DNA of 64,000 bases from Paenibacillus sp. UNC499MF (GTDB taxonomy: Bacteria; Bacillota; Bacilli; Paenibacillales; NBRC-103111), in assembly GCF_900107975.1 (NCBI RefSeq), contig NZ_FNVF01000001.1, forward strand, positions 542,323 through 606,322, read 5' to 3'. How positions within the stretch are numbered: position 1 is the stretch's first letter; each line of letters begins with the position of its first letter. A model generated the notes under the pieces. That model worked only from the letters and a program-made list of their open reading frames with translations, had not been told where the DNA came from and searched no databases. A program made the translations under genes and the position numbers. Positions 8,332 through 18,000 of the stretch are shown here, piece by piece.

Positions 8332-9304
8332 CGCAATGGGCGGCGACCACGCCCCGGCAATCGTCGTGGAGGGAGCCCTGGCGGCAGCCAAGGAATGGAC
8401 CGATGTCGAGCTTCTGCTCGTCGGCGATTCGGCGAAGATCGAGGCGCTGCTTACCGAGCGCCCCTCGAATCTTCGCGTTATCCACGCCTCCGAGATTATC
8501 GAAGCCGAAGACGAGCCTGTCCGGGCCGTCCGCCGCAAGAAGGACGCCTCGATGGTCGTCGCGGGCCGGCTGGTCAAGGAAGGCGAAGCCGACGCGATGA
8601 TTTCGGCCGGCAACACCGGCGCCCTTATGACGACGGGGCTTCTCGTCGTCGGCCGGGTACCCGGCATCGAACGCCCGGCTCTTGCGCCGATGATCCCGAC
8701 GCTGGACGGCAGAGGGGTTCTCGCGCTAGACCTGGGAGCGAACATGGATTCCAGTCCCGAAAACTTGCTTCAATACGCCATCATGGGAAGTATTTACAGA
8801 AGCAAGGTTCACGGTATGGACCGTCCGCGCGTAGGTCTGCTGAACATCGGCACGGAAGCGATGAAAGGGAACGAGCTGACGAAGGCGGCGTATCCGCTGC
8901 TGGAGCAAGCTCCCGTACATTTCGTGGGCAACGTCGAGTCCCGCGACATTCTCCGAGCCGAATGCGACGTTATCGTGTGCGACGGATTTGCCGGCAACAT
9001 TATGCTGAAAACGCTGGAGGGAGCTGGCTCGGCCATTTTCTCCGCTTTGAAAACCGAACTTACCCGTACGACGCTGACCAAACTGGCTGCAGCCGTGCTG
9101 AAACCGGGCTTGTCCGCTTTCAAGGGAATGTTCGATTACACGGAGCACGGAGCGGCTCCGCTGCTCGGATTAACCGGGCTCGTGCTGAAAAGCCACGGCT
9201 CGTCCGACGCGAAGGCGATCAAGAACGCCGTGCGCCAGGCGAGAACGGCGCTGCAGAACGACCTGGTCGGCGCAATCGCTACTGAAATCAAGAACGGGAA
9301 GTGA
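8315..9304 (+). CDS. plsX: Phosphate acyltransferase PlsX
   Basis: PlsX makes acyl-phosphate from acyl-ACP, the first step of phosphatidic acid synthesis in most Gram-positive bacteria; PlsY then uses it. The 329-residue protein opens with [14 protein letters not shown], the family signature, and contains SAGNTGALM and the C-terminal [15 protein letters not shown] block. I chose the ATG 10 nt after AGGTGG that gives the family start, although the frame is open further 5'. It overlaps the end of fapR, so the two are translated from one message. It is a peripheral membrane enzyme. Confidence 0.97.
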   Translation: MRIAIDAMGGDHAPAIVVEGALAAAKEWTDVELLLVGDSAKIEALLTERPSNLRVIHASEIIEAEDEPVRAVRRKKDASMVVAGRLVKEGEADAMISAGNTGALMTTGLLVVGRVPGIERPALAPMIPTLDGRGVLALDLGANMDSSPENLLQYAIMGSIYRSKVHGMDRPRVGLLNIGTEAMKGNELTKAAYPLLEQAPVHFVGNVESRDILRAECDVIVCDGFAGNIMLKTLEGAGSAIFSALKTELTRTTLTKLAAAVLKPGLSAFKGMFDYTEHGAAPLLGLTGLVLKSHGSSDAKAIKNAVRQARTALQNDLVGAIATEIKNGK

Positions 9305-9313
9305 GTGGTCCTA

Positions 9314-10300
9314 ATGAATGGCATTCCTGTAGGCATTCTGGGCACGGGTAAATATGTGCCCGATCGGGTTTTAACGAATCAGGAACTGGAATCTATGGTG
9401 GAGACGAACGATGAATGGATCGTGACGCGCACCGGAATCCGGGAACGGAGAATGGCGGCTCCCGAGCAGGCAACCTCCGATTTGGCGCTTGAGGCTTCAC
9501 GCATTGCGCTTGAAAATGCCGGAATTACGGCGGATCAGCTGGATTTGATCATTGTGGCTACCGTTACGCCGGATATGGCGTTTCCGTCGGCTTCCTGCAT
9601 TCTTCAGGAGAAGCTGGGCGCCAAGAACGCGGCGGCCTTTGACTTGGCCGCGGCCTGCGCCGGTTTTATCTACGGGTTGGCCAACGCGTCCAATTTTATC
9701 GCGAACGGTGTTTACAAGTATGCCCTGGTCATAGGAGCGGATACCTTGTCGCGGATCACGGACTATACGGACCGCAATACGTGCATTCTGTTCGGCGACG
9801 GAGCCGGCGCGGTCGTGATCGGCGCGGTTCCGGAAGGACGCGGGTTCAAATCCTTTGAACTGGGAGCAGACGGCTCCGGTGCGGAGCTTCTTAAGATCGC
9901 CGGGGGCGGTTCCCGCAATCCGGCATCCCCCGAAAGCCTCGACCAGCGTCTTCACTATATCTATATGGCCGGCAGCGAAGTGTTTAAATTCGCGGTCCGC
10001 ATCATGGGATCGGCCGCGGAAGAAGCGCTCCGTAAAGCAGGACTTCACAAGAACGATATCGATCTGCTGATTCCGCATCAGGCGAACATCCGGATTATCC
10101 AATCCGCGCTCAACCGTCTGGAGCTGACCGAGGACAAATGCATGATCAACCTCGACCGCTACGGCAACATGTCGGCGGCTTCCATTCCGGTAGCGCTGGC
10201 GGAGGCTGCCGAGCAGGGCCGTCTTAAAGAAGGCGATACCACGGTGCTGGTCGGTTTCGGCGGCGGTCTGACCTGGGGAGCGTCCGTGCTGGTCTGGTAA
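9314..10300 (+). CDS. fabH: 3-oxoacyl-ACP synthase III
   Basis: FabH starts fatty-acid chains by condensing acetyl- or branched acyl-CoA with malonyl-ACP. The protein has 328 residues and the complete catalytic triad: Cys115 in AAACAGFIYG, His255 in HQAN and Asn285 in GNMSAAS. I prefer ATG 9314, giving MNGIPVGILGTGKYVP, over GTG 9305, which abuts the plsX stop. FabH of Bacillales usually prefers branched primers, consistent with iso/anteiso lipids, but that cannot be read from the sequence. In B. subtilis fabHA lies elsewhere; here it is part of the fapR-plsX cluster. Confidence 0.96.
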   Translation: MNGIPVGILGTGKYVPDRVLTNQELESMVETNDEWIVTRTGIRERRMAAPEQATSDLALEASRIALENAGITADQLDLIIVATVTPDMAFPSASCILQEKLGAKNAAAFDLAAACAGFIYGLANASNFIANGVYKYALVIGADTLSRITDYTDRNTCILFGDGAGAVVIGAVPEGRGFKSFELGADGSGAELLKIAGGGSRNPASPESLDQRLHYIYMAGSEVFKFAVRIMGSAAEEALRKAGLHKNDIDLLIPHQANIRIIQSALNRLELTEDKCMINLDRYGNMSAASIPVALAEAAEQGRLKEGDTTVLVGFGGGLTWGASVLVW

Positions 10301-10327
10301 AATACTGGAAGGGGAATTCTGACGTAT

Positions 10328-11254
10328 ATGGGCAAGATAGCTTTTGTATTTCCGGGACAGGGAGCCCAGTCCGTCGGTATGGGGAAGGATGCTTATGACG
10401 CTCATGAAGGAGCGAAACGCGTCTTCGACGAGGCCGACAAGGCACTAGGCTACTCTTTATCCTCTCTCGTATTCGAGGGACCCGAGGACGAACTGAAAAT
10501 TACGTATCATACACAACCCGCTCTGCTTACCGCGAGTGTGGCTTATCTGGAAGTGTTCCGCCAAAAAGGCATCGTGCCGGACTTTACGGCCGGTCACAGC
10601 CTGGGCGAATATTCCGCGCTGGTAGCCTCCGGCGTGCTCGGCTTCGAGGATGCCGTGCGCACCGTGCGTGCACGCGGCGAGTTTATGGAGCAGGCCGTGC
10701 CGGACGGGCTCGGCGCGATGGCAGCCGTATTGGGAGCCGAGCGCGGGGCGCTGGACGAGCTTTGCCGCTCCGTCAGCGGAGAGACCGGCGCAGTCGAATT
10801 GGCCAACATCAACTGCCCGGGCCAGATCGTCGTTTCCGGCACCCGTGAAGGCGTGCAGGCGGTCGTGGACCGCGCCAAAGAAATCGGCGCGAAACGGGCG
10901 ATTCCGCTCGAAGTGAGCGGACCGTTCCACTCCTCGCTGATGAAACCGGCGTCGGAGAAGCTGGCGGACGTGCTTGCGGGCCTCAGCCTGCAGGAAGCTG
11001 CCGTGCCCGTCGTGGCCAACGTTACGGCGCGCCCGGTTACTTCGCCGGAGGAGATCAAGGACCTTCTGGTCCGTCAAGTGTATTCTCCGGTGCTGTGGGA
11101 AGACACTGTCGCGTGGCTGATCGAGCAGGGGGTGGACACCTTCGTCGAGATCGGCTCGGGAACGGTGCTCGCCGGTCTGATCAAGAAGGTCAGCCGGAAC
11201 GTGAAAATCGTCTCCGTCAACAGCCTGGAAGCGGCGCTGCAGGCCGAGATTTAA
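10328..11254 (+). CDS. fabD: Malonyl-CoA:ACP transacylase
   Basis: FabD moves malonyl groups from CoA to acyl carrier protein, giving the extender for FabH and FabF. The 308-residue protein shows the N-terminal [16 protein letters not shown] motif, the nucleophile Ser91 in [12 protein letters not shown], and the catalytic histidine in [13 protein letters not shown] lies about 13 nt before the ATG. It is 27 nt after fabH and 40 nt before fabG, within one operon. Confidence 0.97.
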   Translation: MGKIAFVFPGQGAQSVGMGKDAYDAHEGAKRVFDEADKALGYSLSSLVFEGPEDELKITYHTQPALLTASVAYLEVFRQKGIVPDFTAGHSLGEYSALVASGVLGFEDAVRTVRARGEFMEQAVPDGLGAMAAVLGAERGALDELCRSVSGETGAVELANINCPGQIVVSGTREGVQAVVDRAKEIGAKRAIPLEVSGPFHSSLMKPASEKLADVLAGLSLQEAAVPVVANVTARPVTSPEEIKDLLVRQVYSPVLWEDTVAWLIEQGVDTFVEIGSGTVLAGLIKKVSRNVKIVSVNSLEAALQAEI

Positions 11255-11294
11255 GCGTCACACAATCCATTATGTAGTCGGGAGGACACAAGCC

Positions 11295-12035
11295 ATGCTG
11301 AGTGGTAAAGCGGCGCTCGTTACCGGAGCTTCCCGCGGAATCGGCCGTGCCATTGCCCTGGAACTTGCCGCAAGCGGCGCCGATGTGGCGGTCAACTATG
11401 CAGGCAGCGAGCAAGCTGCGGAAGAAGTCGTTAAAGAGATCGAGGCGATGGGAAGACGCGCGGTCAAGCTGCGCGGCGATGTAAGCAAATCCCAGGAAGC
11501 CGAAGATCTTGTGAAGCAGACGATTGAAGCCTTGGGCAGTCTGGACATACTGGTGAATAATGCCGGAATTACCCGGGATAATCTCATTATGAGGATGAAA
11601 GAGGAAGACTTTGACATCGTCATCGCGACTAATCTCAAAGGCGTGTTCAACTGCACCAAAGCGGCGACCCGCCCCATGATGAAACAGCGTTCGGGCCGCA
11701 TTATCAATATCTCGTCCGTCGTGGGCGTGCTCGGCAATCCCGGGCAGGCCAATTACGTGGCGGCGAAAGCGGGCGTTATCGGTCTTACGAAGGCGTCCGC
11801 CAAGGAGCTTGCGTCCCGCGGAATTACCGTCAATGCGGTAGCGCCGGGCTTTATCTCCACCGACATGACCGACAAGCTGCCGGAAGAGCAGAAGGCATCC
11901 CTTCTGCAGCAGATTCCGCTCGGCAAGCTCGGCAAGCCGGAAGATATCGCGAAAATCGTCCGTTTCCTCGCTTCGGACGAAGGTTCCTACATGACCGGCC
12001 AGACGCTTCACGTCGACGGCGGCATGTACATGTAA
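11295..12035 (+). CDS. fabG: 3-oxoacyl-ACP reductase
   Basis: FabG performs the NADPH-dependent first reduction of each elongation cycle. This 246-residue short-chain dehydrogenase has the cofactor motif [12 protein letters not shown], the NNAGITRDN box, the catalytic Ser in INISSVVG and the Tyr/Lys pair in NYVAAKAG, and ends with the family's [17 protein letters not shown] lies before the ATG. About 100 nt separate it from acpP, with a -10 box in the gap. Confidence 0.97.
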   Translation: MLSGKAALVTGASRGIGRAIALELAASGADVAVNYAGSEQAAEEVVKEIEAMGRRAVKLRGDVSKSQEAEDLVKQTIEALGSLDILVNNAGITRDNLIMRMKEEDFDIVIATNLKGVFNCTKAATRPMMKQRSGRIINISSVVGVLGNPGQANYVAAKAGVIGLTKASAKELASRGITVNAVAPGFISTDMTDKLPEEQKASLLQQIPLGKLGKPEDIAKIVRFLASDEGSYMTGQTLHVDGGMYM

Positions 12036-12111
12036 GACGCCCTACGGGGCCCGTGCCGCAGTCGGCGGTTGTCCCGCTTAGACAAGTATGGCATTTTGAT
12101 TCGTATTCTCG

Positions 12112-12117
12112 TATAAT
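12112..12117 (+). promoter_or_regulatory. Possible internal promoter -10 box for acpP
   Basis: A perfect TATAAT lies 21 nt before the acpP start codon, but no good -35 is at the right distance. It could give the extra acyl carrier protein that cells need. Confidence 0.4.
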
Positions 12118-12138
12118 ACCAAGGAGGAGGTGAGCCGG

Positions 12139-12372
12139 ATGTCCGACGTACTAGATCGCGTAAAGAAAATTATCATCGACCGTTTAGGGGTAGAAGAATC
12201 TGAAGTTACCCTTGAAGCGTCTTTCAAAGAAGATTTAGGTGCTGATTCTCTCGATGTTGTAGAATTGGTTATGGAACTTGAAGATGAATTTGATCTGGAG
12301 ATTTCCGACGAAGATGCTGAGAAGATTACGACTGTGGGAGAAGTAGTGAATTACATAAAATCTCATACGTAA
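12139..12372 (+). CDS. acpP: Acyl carrier protein
   Basis: ACP carries growing acyl chains on a 4'-phosphopantetheine arm, here attached to Ser37 in the canonical [18 protein letters not shown]. The 77-residue protein is strongly acidic, as usual. I chose ATG 12139, 8 nt after GGAGGAGG; an in-frame GTG three codons upstream overlaps that ribosome binding site. It sits between fabG and fabF, the common arrangement. Confidence 0.98.
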   Translation: MSDVLDRVKKIIIDRLGVEESEVTLEASFKEDLGADSLDVVELVMELEDEFDLEISDEDAEKITTVGEVVNYIKSHT

Positions 12373-12381
12373 AAATCTTTG

Positions 12382-12432
12382 GAGTCCCGTTCTAAAAAGA
12401 GTCCCGTTCTCATAAAGGCGGGACTTCTCCTC
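12382..12432 (+). terminator. Direct repeat and attenuator-like hairpin between acpP and fabF
   Basis: GAGTCCCGTTCT occurs twice (12383-12394 and 12400-12411). The GTCCCG of the second copy (12401-12406) pairs with CGGGAC (12419-12424), followed by TTCTCCTCATTTT. The first copy could compete for the same partner strand, so a terminator/antiterminator pair is possible. It would lower fabF relative to acpP. Confidence 0.45.
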
Positions 12433-12488
12433 ATTTTCTGAACGTAGAAAAAGCGAGAGAAAACACCCTTAATTCAGAGGTGGTACAC

Positions 12489-13724
12489 GTGAATAGAGTC
12501 GTTATTACAGGACTTGGAGTTATGAGCTCCCTGGGTCAAGAAGTGGATACTTTCTGGGGCAATCTGCTTGCGGGCAAATCCGGTATCAGCGCTATCGAAA
12601 GCTTCGACGTAAGCGAGTATCCGACGCGCATTGCCGCATCCGTTAAAGATTTCAACCCCGAAGATTATATAGATAAACGTGAAGCAAGAAGAATGGACCG
12701 TTTCGTGCAGTTCGCGGTTGCGGCCAGCATCAACGCCTTGAAGAGCTCCGGCTTGAACATACAGGAAGATACGGATCCCGAGCGGGTCGGCGTTTACGTC
12801 GGTTCCGGAATCGGCGGCCTGTCGACTTGGGAAGAACAGCATAAGATTCTGCTTGAAAAAGGACCGAAGCGGGTCAGCCCGTTCTTCATTCCGATGATGA
12901 TCGCGAATATGGCTTCAGGCCAAATCTCGATGATTACCGGAGCGAAGGGTCCGAACAGCACGGCGGTTACCGCTTGTGCGACCGGAACGCACTCCATCGG
13001 AGATTCGTTCAAACTCATTCAGCGCGGAGATGCCGATGTGATGATTTGCGGCGGAGCCGAGGCGACCATCAGCCCGACGGGCGTTGCCGGCTTCTGCGCG
13101 CTGCGTGCGATGTCCACCCGCAACGACGAGCCTGAGAAGGCGAGCCGTCCTTTCGACACGGGCCGTGACGGTTTCGTGATGGGCGAGGGTGCGGGTATCC
13201 TCGTGCTTGAGTCGCTCGAACATGCACAGAAGCGCGGTGCCCACATCTATGCCGAAGTCATCGGCTATGGTATGAGCGGAGACGCGCATCACATGACGGA
13301 GCCCGATCCGGACGGAGCGGCCCGCTGCATGGTCAAAGCGATCAAGGATGCAGGCATCGCGCCGGAAGACATCGACTACATCAACGCGCACGGTACGAGC
13401 ACGCCGGTCGGGGACAAGTCCGAAACGACGGCGATCAAGAAAGCGCTGGGTGAGCATGCTTACAAAGTCGCTGTCAGCTCGACGAAATCCATGACCGGCC
13501 ATCTTCTGGGCGCGGCCGGAGGCGTTGAAGCCGTTATTTGCGGGCTGACGCTCGAAAACGGTATCATTCCGCCGACGGTTAACCTGGATGACCAGGATCC
13601 GGAATGTGATCTGGATTACGTGCCGAACGTTCCGCGCAAGAGTGACGTTCAAGTGGCCATGTCCAACTCCTTCGGATTCGGCGGACATAACGCAACGATT
13701 ATTTTGAAAAAATATCAAGCCTAA
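12489..13724 (+). CDS. fabF: 3-oxoacyl-ACP synthase II
   Basis: FabF carries out chain elongation by condensing acyl-ACP with malonyl-ACP. The 411-residue protein has the Cys-His-His active site: Cys163 in [10 protein letters not shown], a histidine in [11 protein letters not shown] and another in [12 protein letters not shown] chose GTG 12489, 6 nt after GAGGTGG, giving [14 protein letters not shown], the family start. It lies about 115 nt after acpP, behind an attenuator-like hairpin, and 21 nt before rnc. Confidence 0.97.
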   Translation: MNRVVITGLGVMSSLGQEVDTFWGNLLAGKSGISAIESFDVSEYPTRIAASVKDFNPEDYIDKREARRMDRFVQFAVAASINALKSSGLNIQEDTDPERVGVYVGSGIGGLSTWEEQHKILLEKGPKRVSPFFIPMMIANMASGQISMITGAKGPNSTAVTACATGTHSIGDSFKLIQRGDADVMICGGAEATISPTGVAGFCALRAMSTRNDEPEKASRPFDTGRDGFVMGEGAGILVLESLEHAQKRGAHIYAEVIGYGMSGDAHHMTEPDPDGAARCMVKAIKDAGIAPEDIDYINAHGTSTPVGDKSETTAIKKALGEHAYKVAVSSTKSMTGHLLGAAGGVEAVICGLTLENGIIPPTVNLDDQDPECDLDYVPNVPRKSDVQVAMSNSFGFGGHNATIILKKYQA

Positions 13725-13745
13725 CAACCGGCCGGTGGTGAGAAC

Positions 13746-14447
13746 ATGAACCGAGACGTCAACCAGCTTCTAGCCGACATGGAGATCCGTTTTCAAGACC
13801 TCGATTTGCTTAGGCAGGCTTTTACGCACTCTTCCTATGTGAATGAACACCGGATGGCGAATTACCAGGACAATGAACGTCTTGAATTTCTGGGGGATGC
13901 CGTTTTGGAACTTACGGTGTCGGAATACTTGTATTTCAAGTATCCGCACCGCACGGAGGGAGAGCTGACGAAGCTGCGGGCGTCCATCGTATGTGAGCCC
14001 TCGCTGGTCAATTTTGCGGAAAAGCTCAATTTCGGGAGTTACGTACAGCTCGGCAAAGGCGAAGAAATGACGGGAGGCCGTTCGCGTCCCGCGCTTCTTG
14101 CCGATGTTTTCGAATCTTTTATCGGAGCGTTGTACCTGGACCAGGGGCTTGAAGCGGTTAAGCTCTTTTTGCAGCAGCATGTGTTTCCATATGTATCTGC
14201 GGAGGGCAAGCTGCTCGTGATCGATTACAAGACGCAGCTGCAGGAGCATACCCAGCACCACAATATGGGGGCGCTCGAATACCGTATCGTGGAAGAGCGG
14301 GGTCCGGCTCACGAGAGAGAGTTTGTGGCTGAGGTGTACATGGATGCCAAGCAGCTCGGCAAGGGAGCGGGACGCTCCAAGAAAGAAGCGGAGCAGCAGG
14401 CGGCTTCGCAGGCATTGACGAAGCTGAATGTACCCATGGAACGATAG
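13746..14447 (+). CDS. rnc: Ribonuclease III
   Basis: RNase III cleaves double-stranded RNA and processes rRNA precursors. The 233-residue protein has the catalytic signature [14 protein letters not shown] (about residues 41-54), the second acidic site [13 protein letters not shown], and a C-terminal double-stranded-RNA-binding domain (about residues 160-230) ending [25 protein letters not shown] lies before the ATG. It follows fabF closely, and the acpP-fabF-rnc-smc order is common in Bacillales. It is closed by a strong terminator. Confidence 0.97.
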   Translation: MNRDVNQLLADMEIRFQDLDLLRQAFTHSSYVNEHRMANYQDNERLEFLGDAVLELTVSEYLYFKYPHRTEGELTKLRASIVCEPSLVNFAEKLNFGSYVQLGKGEEMTGGRSRPALLADVFESFIGALYLDQGLEAVKLFLQQHVFPYVSAEGKLLVIDYKTQLQEHTQHHNMGALEYRIVEERGPAHEREFVAEVYMDAKQLGKGAGRSKKEAEQQAASQALTKLNVPMER

Positions 14448-14513
14448 AAGCACAGCAAAAAGGCCCGTGCGGAGGAGAGCCTTCTCCAAGCGCCGCTTTA
14501 TAAAGCAGAGAGG

Positions 14514-14541
14514 GAGCAGCCAAGCAGCTGCTCTTTTCTTT
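14514..14541 (+). terminator. Terminator of the fapR-rnc cluster
   Basis: GAGCAGC (14514-14520) pairs with GCTGCTC (14527-14533), followed by TTTTCTTTT. Fatty-acid synthesis transcripts should end here, leaving smc to its own promoter. Confidence 0.8.
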
Positions 14542-14566
14542 TGCGTTCTGTTTTGAACGCGGGATA

Positions 14567-14575
14567 TGATACAAT
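14567..14575 (+). promoter_or_regulatory. Extended -10 promoter for smc
   Basis: TGATACAAT is an extended -10 element, with only a weak -35 (TTCTGT, 14546-14551, 18-nt spacing). Transcription from about 14582 would give a leader of some 460 nt before smc. Confidence 0.5.
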
Positions 14576-14582
14576 AGAGGCT

Positions 14583-14805
14583 GGACTAGTGTCGGTCCTT
14601 GCTCTTTTACAGGGAATAAATTCCCCGGTTTGATGGAATAAACCGCCGAGAGAGCGGAAATCGGACAGGCTGGCGGAAGGGCTGTTAAAGCCGGGCGGCT
14701 TCGGGCGCCTTACTTTACCGTAAGCTTAGCAGCCGGGCGAGCTGCGAACAAAGCCACGCCAAACGCTGCAAAGGTGTTTTTGGCGAACAGGCCGGCTCGT
14801 TTGTA
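14583..14805 (+). other. Structured, non-coding first half of the smc leader
   Basis: No plausible open frame is visible. The RNA can form several local hairpins, for example GGGAATAAATTCCC, CGGTTT...AAACCG at 14628-14652 and CTTAC...GTAAG near 14710-14730. I do not recognise a known riboswitch or RNA family. Together with the repeat array that follows, it separates rnc from smc by almost 600 nt. Confidence 0.4.
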
Positions 14806-14810
14806 GAAGT

Positions 14811-15021
14811 GACTTTGTTATCGCAAAGTTTAACCGTTCTTAAAAGAACAACTTTTCTTGCGAAAAGTGCCAGCCATGCTTACAAAGCAACTTTTCTTGT
14901 GAAAAGTACAGTAGTCCTTACTAAATAACTTTTTTTGCGAAAAGTTAAGCAACGATTACGAAGCAACTTTGCTGTCGCAAAGTTTAGCAGTCCTTACGAA
15001 GTAGCTTTTCTTATGAAAAGT
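14811..15021 (+). repeat. Six tandem 38-39-nt hairpin repeats ahead of smc
   Basis: Six copies of a stem-loop begin at about 14811, 14850, 14889, 14927, 14965 and 15003. Each has a 6-8 bp stem of the type ACTTTTC...GAAAAGT with a loop of about 4-6 nt. The linkers are also related, mostly ending in CTTAC followed by a GAAGC-like sequence. In copies 1 and 5 the stem reads ACTTTG...CAAAGT, a compensatory change that keeps pairing. The last copy runs into the smc ribosome binding site. No cas genes are present and the linkers resemble one another, so it is not a CRISPR array. Confidence 0.85.
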
Positions 15022-15040
15022 TTTGAGGTGAAAAGAATCT

Positions 15041-18000
15041 ATGTTTTTGAAGCGGATTGAATTATCCGGATTTAAGTCGTTCGCGGACCGCACGGAGCTG
15101 GAATTCGTCAAAGGAATCACGGCTGTAGTCGGACCGAACGGCAGCGGGAAGAGCAACATTTCAGACGGTATCCGCTGGGTGCTCGGAGAAACAAGCGCGA
15201 AGAGCTTGCGCGGCGGCAAGATGGAAGATGTTATTTTTGCCGGCAGCGACGCGCGCAGAGCGGTCAATTACGGCGAAGTGTCGCTCACGCTCGACAATAC
15301 GTCCCAGTCGCTGCCTCTCGATTACAATGAGGTGACGGTCAGCCGGCGTGTACACCGGAGCGGTGACAGTGAGTATTTTATAAACAAGCAGTCCTGCAGG
15401 CTGAAAGACATTACCGAGCTGTTTATGGATACAGGGATCGGTAAAGAGGCCTATTCCATTATCGGCCAAGGCCGGATCGAAGAAATTTTAAGCAATAAAT
15501 CGGAAGAGCGCCGCAGTATTTTTGAGGAAGCGTCCGGGATCGTCAAATATAAATCGCGCAAGAAGGAATCGGAGAAGAAGCTTCAGGAAACCGAGCAGAA
15601 CCTTCTGCGTATTCATGACCTCGTCACGGAGCTGGAAGATCAGATCAACCCGCTGCGGGAACAGGCGGAGAAAGCGATCCGCTACAAAGAACTGAAGGAA
15701 GAACTCAAGCACAGCGAAATCGCGGTGTACGTTCACCAGATCGATCAGATCTATGTCTCCTGGTCGGAGACAAACGAGAAGCTCACCTCTTTGAAAAAGG
15801 AGCAGCTCAGCTTATCCACGTTTGTCAGCCAGCACGATGCCCAATTGGAGAAACACCGCTGGGAAACGAAACGGCTGGAGGAAGAGCTGGAGAAGCTCCA
15901 GGAAACCCTGCTGCAAATCTCCGAGGATTTCGAAAAATGCGAAGGCCACGGCGAGGTGCTCAAGGAGCGGAAGAAAAACTTCGCTTCCAATGAACAGCAG
16001 CTGGAGCAGACCATCGCTTTTCAGGAAACGAGATTTGCGGAGAAGGAAGCGGAGCTGGCCGGGCATCGCGAGAAAATTGTACATATCGGCGCGCAGCTGT
16101 TCGAATATCAAGCCAAGCTGTCCGAAGAGGAGAATCGCCTCCAAGGGGTAAGCGGCGGCCTGAATTCCGGCGTGGAGGATCAGCTGAAATCCGAGCTTCT
16201 CGATAAAATGAATGCGATGGCGCAGTGCCGCAACGAAATCCGCTATGCGGAGCAGCAGCTCGAATCTCTGGGACGGCGGCTTCAAAAGCTGGAAGAAGAA
16301 GGGCAGAAAAGGACCGCTCTGCAGTCCGATATCGCCGCCCGTAAGAAGCAGCTCGAAACAAAACTGGAGCAGACCCGTAAAGAAGTTGAGAAGATCCGTT
16401 CCGGCTATTTGGATTTGAGTGAAAGTCTCAAGAAGAAGCAGACTCTGCTGGAGGAATCGTCCGGTATGCTGCGCAAATGGGAGCAGCGGATCGACGCTCT
16501 TACATCCAGACGCGACACGATGAAGGAAATGCAGAATGACTACGACGGCTTTATGCACGGCGTTAAGGAAGTGCTGAAAGCCAAGAACCGTCCCGACGGG
16601 CTCAAAGGGATTCACGGGGCCGTGGCGGAGCTTGTCAGCGTGCCGGCGGAAATCGAGCTGGCCGTGGAAACGGCTCTCGGCGGCGCCCTGCAGAACATCG
16701 TCGTGGCGACGGAAGCATACGGCCGCGAAGCGATTGCTTTCCTGAAGCGCCGGCAGATGGGACGCGCGACGTTCCTACCCATGGATGTCATCCGGGGACG
16801 TTCGATCGGTGAAAGCGAACGCGGTGCGCTGGTATCTTCGAAGGGGTTCGTCGGCATCGGGGTCGACTTGATTAAATTCGATGCGCAGTATCACAATATT
16901 TTTTCCAGTTTGCTGGGTACGGTTATTATTGCGGAGACGCTGGAAGACGCGAACCGCATTGCCGCCAAAGCGAACTACCGGTATCGTGTCGTTACGCTTG
17001 AAGGTGATATCGTGAACCCGGGCGGTTCCATGACAGGCGGGAGTCTTCAGAAAAAAAGCTCCAACCTGCTCGGCCGCCAGCGGCAGATCGAGGAGCTTGA
17101 CGGCGAAATTACGGCTGCGGAGACGCAGCTCCAGCAGCTCAAGACAAGGGCTTCCCAAGCCCGCAAAGAGATCGTCGAAGACAACGCGAATCTGGAAGAG
17201 CTGCGGGGGCGCGGCGAGCAGAAGCGGATCGAAGAACAGCAGATCCGGGCGGATCTGGCTCCGCTTGAAGCGGAGGCGCGCCGCATGCAGGAGCAGCTGA
17301 CGCTGGAACGCGACGACCGTTCGACGCTGCTTGAGGAACGGGGCCAGCAGGAGCGCAGCATCGAGGAAAACCGCCGTCAGCTCGAAGAGCTGCAGCAGGA
17401 GGAGGAGGCGCTCCAGCAGGCCATCCGGGACGCCGAGTCTTCGCGCAAAGCGAACGAATCGGCGAAGGAGGAGCTGCAGAACCAGCTGACGGATCTCAAG
17501 GTTCGTGTCGCTTCCGCTTCGCAGGAGAAGCAGTCGCTGCAGGATCAGCAGCGGAGGCTCCAGCAGGATCTCGCGGAAGCGAAGCAGGAGCTGGAGATGA
17601 ACCGCCGCCAGCTGTGGCAGCTCCGCGCGGAGATGGAATTCCATGCGGAAGAAAGCGTCAAGCAGGTGGAACTGCTCAATACGCTGAAACTCCGCAAGCA
17701 GAAATGCACGGAAGACATCGAGTTCAAGCGTTCCGAACGTGCGGGATGGATGGACAAGCTCCAGCAGGCCGAGAATGAGACACGCGAGCAGCGTACGCAG
17801 CTCAAACAGGTGGAGGAACAGTGCCTGCAGCATGAGGTGCGCGTGAACCGGCTGGACGTAGAGCTGGAGAACCTGCTCAAAAAGCTGGGCGAGGAGTACG
17901 AAATGAGCTACGAGCTCGCCAAAGAACGCTACCCGGTGCCCGAAGATATCACGGGCGCGCAGAACAAGGTGCGCGATCTGAAGCGCTCCATCTCTTCGCT

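Noticed and set aside
14811-15021. CRISPR array
   Set aside because: The repeated part is a short hairpin that varies between copies, the linkers are similar to one another rather than unique, and no cas genes are nearby.
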